Origin: Oscillospiraceae bacterium
Lineage (GTDB): Bacteria; Bacillota; Clostridia; Oscillospirales; Ruminococcaceae
Length of the DNA: 5,226 nt
Direction of reading: 5' to 3'
Assembly (NCBI GenBank): GCA_017424665.1
Contig: JAFOYK010000005.1
Coordinates: 1 to 5,226, forward strand
The notes under the pieces are model-generated. The model was not told the DNA's origin. It ran no database searches and saw only the letters and a list, made by a program, of their open reading frames with translations. A program made the translations under genes and the position numbers. Shown one piece after another: positions 1 to 5,207 of the stretch. How positions within the stretch are numbered: position 1 is the stretch's first letter; every line of letters starts with the position of its first letter.

Positions 1-1
1 A

Positions 2-847
2 ATCGCTGAATTTTTAAAAAACATCGGCGCGGATATCCTGGGTTCGTTCATATTCGCTCTGGGTGTAACTATCTTCACCACACCTAACGAAATCGCTCCG
101 GGCGGCGTTACCGGTATTGCAACCGTTTTGCATTCCGTAACGGGACTTCAGATGGGTACTCTTACATTTCTTCTCAACATTCCGCTTGTTCTCCTCGGCC
201 TTTTCGTAATCGGAAAGCGTTTTACAATAAGCACCTTCCGCACCCTTTTCATTCTTTCCGTGATCACTAATATTACAGAATCTTTTCTTCCGGTCTACAC
301 CGAAAACGTTCTTGTTGCTTCAATTTTCGGTGGAGCGGCCATCGGAATCGGAATGGGAATAATTTTCCTTCGCGGTTCAACGACCGGCGGAACGGATATT
401 CTCGGAAGAGTTCTTCTTCGATATTTCCAGCACATTCCCCTTGGAAAAATTCTTCTTGCAATAGATTTTGTAATCGTAGCCTTTGCGGGTTTCTATTACG
501 GAACCCTTGACGCAGCCCTTTATGCTCTTGTTTCCGTCTATGTTACAGAAAGAGCGATGGACAGCGTTCTTTACGGTTTCAACGAAACCCGAATCGCCTA
601 TGTTGTAACGGAACACCCCATCGAAGTTGCACAGAGAGTTATGGACGAAACGGACCGCGGAGTCACCTATCTCAACGGTGAAGGCGGTTTTCAGCGGGAC
701 AAAAAACTTGTTATCATGTGCGCCATGCCGAGCAGGCAGTTCGCAAAATTCAAGCGCATAGTGCTCGAAGTTGACCATTCCGCTTTCATCATGGTTGCTC
801 CCGCAAGCAATGTCATCGGCGAAGGCTTTAAAGAAACTTTTGAATAA
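2..847 (+). CDS. YitT-family integral membrane protein (DUF161 + DUF2179), 5' end cut off
   Basis: The reading frame is open from the first full codon at nt 2 to TAA at 845-847, giving 281 visible residues. YitT proteins usually run about 280-290 residues, so only a short N-terminus is missing. The TTG at 128 lies in the middle of conserved sequence and is not the start. The N-terminal part is hydrophobic, with about five or six membrane segments (roughly residues 8-25, 33-50, 53-71, 80-97, 103-123 and 148-165). Family hallmarks are APGGVTGIAT near residues 32-41 and RGSTTGGTDILGR near 124-136. After about residue 195 the chain is soluble, and residues 219-276 match the C-terminal DUF2179 domain (RGVTYLNGEGG at its start, VIGEGF at its end). 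The family is widespread in Firmicutes; transport is often suggested but substrate and function are not established. It is followed directly by a terminator, so it is not cotranscribed with rplU. Family assignment is confident and function is unknown. Confidence 0.9.
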   Translation: MAEFLKNIGADILGSFIFALGVTIFTTPNEIAPGGVTGIATVLHSVTGLQMGTLTFLLNIPLVLLGLFVIGKRFTISTFRTLFILSVITNITESFLPVYTENVLVASIFGGAAIGIGMGIIFLRGSTTGGTDILGRVLLRYFQHIPLGKILLAIDFVIVAFAGFYYGTLDAALYALVSVYVTERAMDSVLYGFNETRIAYVVTEHPIEVAQRVMDETDRGVTYLNGEGGFQRDKKLVIMCAMPSRQFAKFKRIVLEVDHSAFIMVAPASNVIGEGFKETFE

Positions 848-855
848 ACCGAAGC

Positions 856-884
856 AAAAACCGGGCAAAAACACCCGGTTTTTT
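856..884 (+). terminator. Intrinsic terminator of the YitT-family gene
   Basis: An A-tract precedes CCGGG (861-865), which pairs with CCCGG (874-878) across an 8-nt loop. The AA at 859-860 extends the stem by pairing with TT at 879-880, and six T residues follow (879-884). It begins 8 nt after the stop codon, as expected for a rho-independent terminator closing this transcription unit. Confidence 0.85.
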
Positions 885-885
885 A

Positions 886-920
886 CTGTTTTACGGCGGG
901 AGCAAGCCCCCGCCCTACAG
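886..920. repeat. Short GC-rich palindromic intergenic repeat
   Basis: GGCGGG (895-900) and CCCGCC (909-914) form a 6-bp stem around an 8-nt loop. The outer arms CTGT (886-889) and ACAG (917-920) extend the inverted symmetry. There is no T-run after it on the plus strand, and it directly follows a complete terminator, so it is not needed for termination of the upstream gene. The GGGCGGGGG-type core read on the minus strand resembles short intergenic repeats scattered through many Clostridia genomes. That resemblance is from memory and copy number cannot be seen in this window. Confidence 0.55.
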
Positions 921-977
921 TTTCGTTCTGTAATTAAAAAAATCGCATAAATAAGGCAAAATTTACATATTTGGTAC

Positions 978-1006
978 TTGACATTTGTTATTTATGCTGA
1001 TATAAT
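978..1006 (+). promoter_or_regulatory. Sigma-A promoter of the rplU-prp-rpmA operon
   Basis: The -35 box TTGACA (978-983) and the -10 box TATAAT (1001-1006) are both perfect consensus with 17-bp spacing. A TGA directly before the -10 makes it an extended -10 element (TGn). The DNA upstream (about 930-975) is A/T-rich and could act as an UP element. Transcription should start near 1012-1014, at the beginning of the structured leader. This strength fits a ribosomal protein operon. Confidence 0.93.
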
Positions 1007-1012
1007 ATTTCA

Positions 1013-1086
1013 TGCCGCATGCCAAAGGCTCTAAAAGTGCGTCCTTTTTTAAGGAACGCCGCCTCAAGTCAGCGAGTCTATTGAAA
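1013..1086 (+). promoter_or_regulatory. L21 leader: structured 5' UTR of rplU
   Basis: The roughly 85-nt untranslated region between the predicted transcription start and the rplU ribosome binding site is rich in structure and resembles the Firmicutes L21 leader RNA family. By hand I can fold an outer stem, AGGCTC (1026-1031) with GAGTCT (1074-1079, one G-U pair). Inside it is a hairpin in which GCGT/CCTT (1039-1046) pairs with AAGG/ACGC (1051-1059), with a single bulged A at 1055 and a TTTT loop. Leaders of this family are thought to mediate autogenous control by a ribosomal protein, but the ligand is not shown by the sequence. The frame happens to be open from an ATG at 1012, but that ATG lies at the transcription start without a ribosome binding site. 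Exact ends are approximate. Confidence 0.8.
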
Positions 1087-1098
1087 AGAAGGAATATC

Positions 1099-1407
1099 AT
1101 GTACGCAGTAATCGAAACCGGCGGTAAACAGTATCGTGTAGAACTTAACGATACTCTCTATGTCGAAAAACTCGAAGCTAACGAAGGCGAAGAAATCACT
1201 CTTGATAAGGTTCTTGTCCTCGGCGGCGAATCCCTCAAAGTAGGTGCTCCCTATGTTGAAGGTGCAAAAGTTGTCGCAGAAGTTGTTAAAAACGGCAAAG
1301 GCAAGAAAATCAATGTTTTCACCTATCGCACCAAAAAAGGCAGCAAACGCGCTCTCGGTCATCGTCAGCCCTATACCAAGCTTCTCGTTAAAGCAATCGA
1401 AGGCTAA
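1099..1407 (+). CDS. rplU: 50S ribosomal protein L21 (bL21)
   Basis: This encodes 102 residues, the normal length for bL21, a large-subunit protein that binds 23S rRNA. The N-terminus [14 protein letters not shown] is the classic L21 opening. The C-terminal signature contains [12 protein letters not shown] with GHRQ at residues 87-90. The start at 1099 is set by AGAAGGA (1087-1093) with 5-nt spacing and by homology to the family N-terminus. A start at 1012 would add 29 residues that are just translated leader RNA. It is the first gene of the operon, and prp starts 6 nt after its stop. Expression is probably controlled by the strong promoter and the structured leader. Confidence 0.97.
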   Translation: MYAVIETGGKQYRVELNDTLYVEKLEANEGEEITLDKVLVLGGESLKVGAPYVEGAKVVAEVVKNGKGKKINVFTYRTKKGSKRALGHRQPYTKLLVKAIEG

Positions 1408-1413
1408 TTAACG

Positions 1414-1731
1414 ATGATCCGCGCTGAATTCTTTTATAAGAAAGGCGAACCCAAGCGTTTCGCAATAAGCGGACACGCAGGTTTTGCCGAAAGCGGAAAA
1501 GACATTGTCTGTGCTTCGGTAAGTTCGGCCGTGCAAATGGCCATCAACGGAATTACAGAAATTGTGAAGGTTAACTGCGAAGTTAACGTTTATGAAGATT
1601 GCATCGAATGCATCCTTCCCCCCAACCCGAGACCCGCGGCAACGCATTTTGTTTCGGCGTTAAGACTTCACTTAAAACTTCTTTCCGAGGATTTTCCGAA
1701 CACTATCAACCTTATAATTACGGAGGTATAA
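1414..1731 (+). CDS. prp: Ribosomal-processing cysteine protease Prp (YsxB family)
   Basis: The 105-residue product matches the small Prp/YsxB family, usually about 105-115 residues. The active-site region reads [19 protein letters not shown]: His21 and Cys33, 12 residues apart, correspond to the catalytic His22/Cys34 pair described for Staphylococcus aureus Prp. In Firmicutes that protease removes the short N-terminal extension of L27 before or during its incorporation into the 50S subunit. The matching substrate, pre-L27, is encoded 4 nt downstream. The start ATG has only a modest upstream GAAGG (1399-1403, 10-nt spacing) inside the end of rplU, so translation is probably coupled to rplU. 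The last codons of prp overlap the GGAGG ribosome binding site of rpmA. Family assignment is confident. Confidence 0.95.
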   Translation: MIRAEFFYKKGEPKRFAISGHAGFAESGKDIVCASVSSAVQMAINGITEIVKVNCEVNVYEDCIECILPPNPRPAATHFVSALRLHLKLLSEDFPNTINLIITEV

Positions 1732-1735
1732 TAAC

Positions 1736-2020
1736 ATGCTTAGACTTAGTATGCAGTTCTTCGCCCATAAAAAAGGTATGGGCTCCACTAAAAACGGCCG
1801 TGATTCCGAATCCAAACGCCTTGGCCCGAAGAGAGCCGACGGTCAGTTTGTTCTTGCAGGTAACATCCTTGTAAGACAGCGCGGAACTCACTTCCATCCC
1901 GGTAACAACGTTGGCAAAGGTTCCGACGATACCCTCTTCGCTCTCACTGACGGCGTTGTAAGATTCGAACGCTTCGGTGCAGACCGCAAAAAGGTAAGCG
2001 TATATCCTGTCGAGCAGTAA
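1736..2020 (+). CDS. rpmA: 50S ribosomal protein L27 precursor (bL27), with Prp-cleavable N-terminus
   Basis: The 94-residue product is bL27, which lies near the peptidyl-transferase centre. The body contains [15 protein letters not shown] and the [17 protein letters not shown] region typical of the family. Residues 1-9, MLRLSMQFF, form the Firmicutes extension that precedes the mature AHKKG start, and the expected Prp cleavage site is between Phe9 and Ala10. Known work in S. aureus shows that this cleavage is essential, because the extension would block the catalytic centre. The start at 1736 has GGAGG (1722-1726) with 9-nt spacing. It is the last gene of the rplU-prp-rpmA unit and is followed 14 nt later by a strong terminator. 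Very confident. Confidence 0.97.
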   Translation: MLRLSMQFFAHKKGMGSTKNGRDSESKRLGPKRADGQFVLAGNILVRQRGTHFHPGNNVGKGSDDTLFALTDGVVRFERFGADRKKVSVYPVEQ

Positions 2021-2033
2021 TCTGCCCGCGTTG

Positions 2034-2062
2034 AAAAAAGGGACGGAATTCCGTCCCTTTTT
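2034..2062 (+). terminator. Intrinsic terminator after rpmA
   Basis: The sequence from 2035 to 2062 is a perfect 28-nt palindrome. A five-base A-run and GGGACGG pair with CCGTCCC and five T residues around an AATT loop. It is bidirectional in form and begins 14 nt after the rpmA stop. It separates the L21/L27 transcripts from the downstream acetyltransferase-obgE pair. Confidence 0.93.
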
Positions 2063-2075
2063 AAATTTCAAAAAA

Positions 2076-2202
2076 GGCTCCCCAGAGGGGGAGCTGTCTG
2101 CGAAGCAGACTGAGGAGGGATAATCCCTGACAAATCTCCGCCTGCGCTTCGCCCTCTTCAGTCATTTCCTTCGGAAATGCCACCTTCCCCTCCAGGAAGG
2201 CT
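2076..2202. repeat. Multi-hairpin palindromic intergenic repeat (MITE/REP-like)
   Basis: This gene-free stretch of about 127 bp is built from hairpins. GCTCCCC (2077-2083) pairs with GGGGAGC (2088-2094). GTCTGC (2096-2101) pairs with GCAGAC (2105-2110) around GAA. AGGGA (2116-2120) pairs with TCCCT (2124-2128). CATTTCC (2163-2169) pairs with GGAAATG (2173-2179) around TTC, and CCTTCC (2183-2188) pairs with GGAAGG (2195-2200). The two halves are imperfect inverted copies of each other: the left half begins AGGCTCCCC and the reverse complement of the right half begins AGCCTTCCT, and both reach a CTGA(G/A)GAGGG block. It resembles a repeat widely scattered in Clostridia genomes. It encodes no protein and no transposase is visible. 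Confidence 0.75.
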
Positions 2203-2209
2203 GTTTAAA

Positions 2210-2224
2210 AAGGAGGTTTTCCTT
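2210..2224 (+). promoter_or_regulatory. Ribosome binding site of the acetyltransferase gene, inside a small hairpin
   Basis: AGGAGG (2211-2216) lies 8 nt before the ATG at 2225 and decides that start over the in-frame ATG at 2177, which lies within the repeat. AAGGA (2210-2214) can pair with TCCTT (2220-2224) across a 5-nt loop, so part of the ribosome binding site could be masked. The stem is short and probably weak. Confidence 0.7.
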
Positions 2225-2689
2225 ATGATAATTCGAAAAGCCGAACTTAAAGACGCCGCGCTTCTTTCCGAAACGCGAAAGCTCCAGCTGATTGACGAAG
2301 GCATTGCACCCGATTGTGACATAGATTCGGAGCTTGATGCTTTCTTTAAAAAATGGCTTGTTTCAAAAGATTTTCTCCAGCTTATTGCCGAAGAAGACGG
2401 AAAACTTCTTTCAACGGCGGCTGTTATCTATTATGACCTGCCGCCTTCCTACACGAATAAAATCGGTGTTCGCGGATATGTTACTAACGTATATACCGCT
2501 CCGCAGCACCGCAGAAAAGGTCTTTCAAAAATGCTTCTTACCGAACTTTTAAAGGACGCTGAAAAACGCGGAATAAAAAAACTTTGGCTCGGGGCTTCAA
2601 AAGACGGAAGACAGCTATACGAAAAACTCGGCTTCATCCGGCAGGAAAGCTATATGGAGCTTACACTCAAAGATCAATCGGAGGTATAA
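2225..2689 (+). CDS. GNAT-family N-acetyltransferase
   Basis: The 154-residue product is a single-domain GNAT protein, which transfers the acetyl group of acetyl-CoA to an amine. The domain starts at residue 2 (IIRKAELKDAALL, the usual beta1-alpha1 opening). Residues 85-92 form the core strand YVTNVYTA. The acetyl-CoA pyrophosphate loop is at about 94-102 (QHRRKGLSK, where the usual G/A after G-L is Ser101). The C-terminal motif ASKDGRQLYEKLGF is at about 124-137. The substrate cannot be told; small-molecule or protein amines are both possible. The start is fixed by AGGAGG at 2211-2216. The stop is only 2 nt before the obgE ATG, and the obgE ribosome binding site lies within its last codons, so the two are probably co-translated. 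In Bacillus subtilis this slot between rpmA and obg holds spo0B, and this protein is unrelated to that. I see no promoter between the rpmA terminator and this gene. Confidence 0.9.
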   Translation: MIIRKAELKDAALLSETRKLQLIDEGIAPDCDIDSELDAFFKKWLVSKDFLQLIAEEDGKLLSTAAVIYYDLPPSYTNKIGVRGYVTNVYTAPQHRRKGLSKMLLTELLKDAEKRGIKKLWLGASKDGRQLYEKLGFIRQESYMELTLKDQSEV

Positions 2690-2691
2690 AG

Positions 2692-3957
2692 ATGTTTGTC
2701 GATACCGCAAAAATCAGAATCAAGGCCGGAAACGGCGGCAACGGTGCTTGCACTTTTCATCGCGAAAAATATGTAAACGCCGGCGGTCCCGACGGCGGTG
2801 ACGGCGGCAAAGGCGGAAACGTTGTTTTTGTCGGCGACACCAACATTTCCAGCCTTATTGACTTTAAATACAGAAAACGTTATATTGCCGAAAACGGCAA
2901 AAACGGTGCCGGTAGCAACATGACCGGAAAATCCGCACCGGACCTTGTTATCAAAGTTCCGGTAGGAACCCTTATTCGCGAAGCTGAAACCGGAAGAATC
3001 CTTGCGGATATTTCCGACCGCGAACCCCACATTGTCGCAAAAGGCGGCAAGGGCGGTTGGGGCAACCAGCATTTCGCTTCCCCCACCCGTCAGATCCCCA
3101 AATTTGCAAAACCCGGTTTCCCCGGCGAAGAATTCGAAGTAACTCTTGAACTCAAACTTCTTGCGGACGTAGGTCTTGTTGGCTTCCCCAACGTTGGTAA
3201 ATCCACTCTTATTTCCGTGGTTTCCGCCGCAAAACCGGAAATTGCAAACTATCCCTTCACCACCCTTACCCCCGTTCTCGGCGTTGTTAAAATGGACGCA
3301 GGCAGCTCTTTCGTAATGGCCGATATTCCCGGTCTTATCGAAGGCGCTTCCGAAGGCGTTGGCCTTGGCCACGACTTCCTCCGCCATGTTGAACGCTGCA
3401 GACTTATCCTCCACGTTATCGATATTTCTGCAACGGACGGCCGCGACCCCATCGACGATTACAAACAGATCAACTATGAGCTTGAAAAGTTCAACCCCGA
3501 ACTTGCAAAACGCCCCCAGATCGTTGCTCTTAACAAAGCAGATGCTTCCATCGAGGAAATGATCGACGAATTCAACGAATTTGCTGAAGAAAACGGCTTC
3601 AAAACCTATCTCATCTCCGCCGCAACCGGCGAAGGTGTTCAGGAACTTGTTAATGCCGTTGCCGCAGAACTTGCAAAACTTCCTCCCATCGTAAGATATG
3701 AGACCGAAGCTCCCGTTCGTGAAGAGATCACTTCCAAACAGGAATTCAAGATCCATATCGAAGACGGAATCTATGTTGTTGAAGCACCCTGGCTCATGCA
3801 TGCTCTCGGTTTTGTTGATCTTGATGACTATGAATCTCTCCAGTATTTCCAGAGGGTTCTCCGTCTTTCCGGAATCATTGATGAGCTTGAAAGAATGGGC
3901 ATCAACGAAGGTGACACCGTAAGCATTCTCGATATCGAGTTCGATTATATGAGATGA
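2692..3957 (+). CDS. obgE: GTPase Obg/CgtA, involved in 50S ribosome assembly
   Basis: The 421-residue product is close to the usual 420-430 for Firmicutes Obg. It has three domains. Residues 1-158 form the glycine-rich Obg fold (for example GGPDGGDGGKGGNV at 31-44 and KGGKGGWGNQHF at 117-128). About 159-330 is the GTPase domain, with G1 GFPNVGKS (164-171), switch I threonines at 190-191, G3 DIPG (211-214), G4 NKAD (281-284) and G5 SAATG (309-313). About 345-421 is the OCT domain (SKQEFKIHIEDGIYVVEAPW and onward). All nucleotide-binding motifs are intact. Obg acts in late 50S assembly and in stress and growth control, and is essential in most bacteria tested. The start at 2692 is chosen because MFVDTAKIRIKAGNGGNG is the family N-terminus and GGAGG (2680-2684) lies 7 nt upstream. 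The frame remains open further upstream to 2584, but that part overlaps the acetyltransferase gene. Confidence 0.98.
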   Translation: MFVDTAKIRIKAGNGGNGACTFHREKYVNAGGPDGGDGGKGGNVVFVGDTNISSLIDFKYRKRYIAENGKNGAGSNMTGKSAPDLVIKVPVGTLIREAETGRILADISDREPHIVAKGGKGGWGNQHFASPTRQIPKFAKPGFPGEEFEVTLELKLLADVGLVGFPNVGKSTLISVVSAAKPEIANYPFTTLTPVLGVVKMDAGSSFVMADIPGLIEGASEGVGLGHDFLRHVERCRLILHVIDISATDGRDPIDDYKQINYELEKFNPELAKRPQIVALNKADASIEEMIDEFNEFAEENGFKTYLISAATGEGVQELVNAVAAELAKLPPIVRYETEAPVREEITSKQEFKIHIEDGIYVVEAPWLMHALGFVDLDDYESLQYFQRVLRLSGIIDELERMGINEGDTVSILDIEFDYMR

Positions 3958-3982
3958 TTTTGCATTTTTCACAGAATGCAGC

Positions 3983-4019
3983 AAAAAAGCACCTCCCGAA
4001 ATTCGGGAGGTGCTTTTTT
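3983..4019 (+). terminator. Strong intrinsic terminator after obgE
   Basis: An A-run plus GCACCTCCCGAA (3989-4000) pairs perfectly with TTCGGGAGGTGC and six T residues (4002-4019), with only one unpaired base at 4001. It starts 25 nt after the obgE stop and works in either orientation. A smaller hairpin, TGCATT/AATGCA (3961-3980), lies between the stop and the terminator. The left arm is repeated identically at the end of the window. Confidence 0.95.
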
Positions 4020-4040
4020 ATTCTTTTAAGGAATATCGCC

Positions 4041-4068
4041 TTGACTTACCCCACCAATTTTTTATAAT
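4041..4068 (+). promoter_or_regulatory. Sigma-A promoter of the lipoprotein gene
   Basis: TTGACT (4041-4046) matches the -35 consensus at five of six positions and TATAAT (4063-4068) is a perfect -10 box, with 16-bp spacing. It lies just after the obgE terminator and places the transcription start about 25 nt before the start codon, so the lipoprotein gene is its own transcription unit. Confidence 0.85.
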
Positions 4069-4087
4069 ATTATTGAAATAAACAACA

Positions 4088-4093
4088 AGGAAG
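4088..4093 (+). promoter_or_regulatory. Ribosome binding site selecting a TTG start
   Basis: AGGAAG (4088-4093), within AAGGAAGTGA, lies 8 nt before the TTG at 4102. The alternative in-frame GTG at 4093 overlaps this site and could not use it. The TTG therefore fits better, and it gives a cleaner signal peptide opening, MKKFLIF. Confidence 0.75.
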
Positions 4094-4101
4094 TGACGGC
4101 T

Positions 4102-5202
4102 TTGAAAAAGTTTCTTATCTTTCTGATTCTTTCGGCTCTTGTTTTATTCTTTGCCGGTTGTTCGGAAGAACACGGCGAACCTGTTGTTTCCGAAGATGAA
4201 ATAAATTCCGGTGTTTCCGAAGAACCTTCCGAACAAGAAAAAACTCCGGAAGAAATCGCGGAGGCCTGCGGTTATATGTCTTTCAAGGAGATAACCGCCG
4301 CCGGATATTATCCGGATTGGATGCAGCCGCATACCATCATAATTTATGATGAAAACGGCATTCCTGAAATCGCCGAAGGCGGCGAACTTCTTCCGGAAAA
4401 CCTTGTTGGAAGACCCGAATTTGAAGCAATGCCCTTCCTTCAGTTTTCCGAAGAAATGAAAATTGAACCCAACACAAAAGCGGAATATGACCTTCACGGA
4501 TTTATCCGGAATATCTATCACCTTTGGCCGGACGGGAATTATAACCTCGATTATCCTCCGGAAGAACATGTTGACCCGAAAACTTTTATGACTTTTGAGG
4601 AAATAACTTCCTTTGGCTGTTACCCTGTTTGGATGAAACCGAACACCGTCATCGTTTATGACGAAAACGGAAACCCGGAAATTATTGAAGGCGGCGTTCT
4701 TACCGAAGAGGATTGCGCCAAAGACGAGATGTATTCCGAAATCGGTTTTATCGAGCTTAATGATAAAACCTACAGAATAAAGCCGAACACAAAAGTTGAA
4801 TATTTTAAAGACGGTTTTATTCAAAACATTTATTTCCGCTGGCCGGACGGAAGTTATAACCTTTCTCCCCTTTCCCAAACCGAAAACGCAAAAATAACTT
4901 ACTATGCAACAATTGAAGATTGGGAAAACAAAAGCGGCGAAACCGTTGTTTTAAGTGAATATCAATGCCATTCCGTTTTCTGGATTTTCGACGGAATGAA
5001 TCTTTTGCCGGAAAGCACTTCCAAACCAATGGATTTCCCACGTTATGAAATAACATTCACCTATGTCGGAACGGAACATTGCATTTACGTTGATTCAAAC
5101 AATGTTTTCACTTTCACAATGCTCGGCAGCGGAAACTACGTTTCCACTTTTGATGAAGACCATTTTTCAAAATTCGAAGAACTTTTTAATAAAGCTAAAT
5201 AA
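4102..5202 (+). CDS. Predicted secreted lipoprotein with two tandem ~92-residue domains, function unknown
   Basis: I do not recognise this family. From the TTG start the product is 366 residues. Residues 1-19 are a lipoprotein signal peptide: two Lys, a hydrophobic stretch, then FFAGC with Cys20 as the lipidation site. It should therefore be anchored to the outer face of the membrane. Residues 21-57 are an acidic Glu/Ser/Pro-rich linker. Residues 58-149 and 162-254 are two diverged copies of one domain. Both share EIT, YPxWM, IxYDENGxPEI, EGG, PNTKxEY, GFI and WPDGxYNL. Residues 255-366 form a different C-terminal region, also with beta-strand-like character (YEITFTYVG, CIYVDSNNVFTF), which I cannot assign. 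It may bind a ligand or a surface component, but nothing shows a catalytic site. It has its own promoter and is followed by a terminator, so it is monocistronic, and its neighbours give no clue to its role. Confidence 0.85.
   Translation: MKKFLIFLILSALVLFFAGCSEEHGEPVVSEDEINSGVSEEPSEQEKTPEEIAEACGYMSFKEITAAGYYPDWMQPHTIIIYDENGIPEIAEGGELLPENLVGRPEFEAMPFLQFSEEMKIEPNTKAEYDLHGFIRNIYHLWPDGNYNLDYPPEEHVDPKTFMTFEEITSFGCYPVWMKPNTVIVYDENGNPEIIEGGVLTEEDCAKDEMYSEIGFIELNDKTYRIKPNTKVEYFKDGFIQNIYFRWPDGSYNLSPLSQTENAKITYYATIEDWENKSGETVVLSEYQCHSVFWIFDGMNLLPESTSKPMDFPRYEITFTYVGTEHCIYVDSNNVFTFTMLGSGNYVSTFDEDHFSKFEELFNKAK
4273..4548 (+). repeat. Internal protein repeat, copy 1 (residues 58-149 of the lipoprotein)
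   Basis: This is the first copy of the duplicated domain. It begins YMSFKEIT, contains YPDWM and IIYDENGIPEI, and ends WPDGNYNL. Hand alignment to copy 2 gives about half identical residues with one single-residue gap near PNTK. The middle part (about residues 95-118) is the most diverged. Confidence 0.85.
4585..4863 (+). repeat. Internal protein repeat, copy 2 (residues 162-254 of the lipoprotein)
   Basis: This is the second copy, beginning FMTFEEIT, with YPVWM and IVYDENGNPEI, and ending WPDGSYNL. Its start is offset 312 nt and its end 315 nt from copy 1, the difference being one inserted codon. A 12-residue linker (YPPEEHVDPKT and neighbours) separates the copies. The DNA has diverged along with the protein, so the duplication is old. 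Confidence 0.85.
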
Positions 5203-5207
5203 AACAT

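Noticed and set aside
128..847. YitT-family gene starting at TTG 128
   Set aside because: The frame is open to the window edge and the residues before 128 (for example the APGGVTGIAT segment) are conserved family sequence, so the gene starts outside the window.
1012..1098. 29-residue N-terminal extension of L21 starting at ATG 1012
   Set aside because: The ATG lies at the predicted transcription start with no ribosome binding site, the region is the structured leader, and [12 protein letters not shown] at 1099 is the normal family N-terminus with its own AGAAGGA.
2076..2202. CRISPR array or riboswitch in the rpmA-GNAT gap
   Set aside because: There are no regularly spaced direct repeats with unique spacers, and I recognise no conserved riboswitch core. 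The pattern is palindromic, as in a dispersed repeat.
2177..2224. Upstream ATG start for the acetyltransferase
   Set aside because: The added residues come from the palindromic repeat and are Pro/Lys-rich, whereas ATG 2225 has a well-spaced AGGAGG and matches the usual GNAT N-terminus.
2584..2691. Extended N-terminus for ObgE
   Set aside because: It would overlap the acetyltransferase gene in another frame. The family N-terminus MFVDTAKI and a GGAGG site point to 2692.
3961..3980. Hairpin TGCATT/AATGCA between the obgE stop and the terminator as a regulatory element
   Set aside because: The stem is only 6 bp with an 8-nt loop and lies in a 3' UTR just before a complete terminator. There is no evidence of a separate function.
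2674..3984. Long open frame on the minus strand opposite obgE (436 codons)
   Set aside because: It is a shadow of obgE caused by codon bias. Its translation is Phe/Gly/Asn-rich with no recognisable domain, and obgE on the other strand is unmistakable.
4144..4878. Minus-strand open frame opposite the lipoprotein gene (244 codons)
   Set aside because: It is antisense to a gene with promoter, ribosome binding site, signal peptide and internal repeat. Its Phe/Arg/Val-rich translation mirrors the sense repeats and has no independent support.
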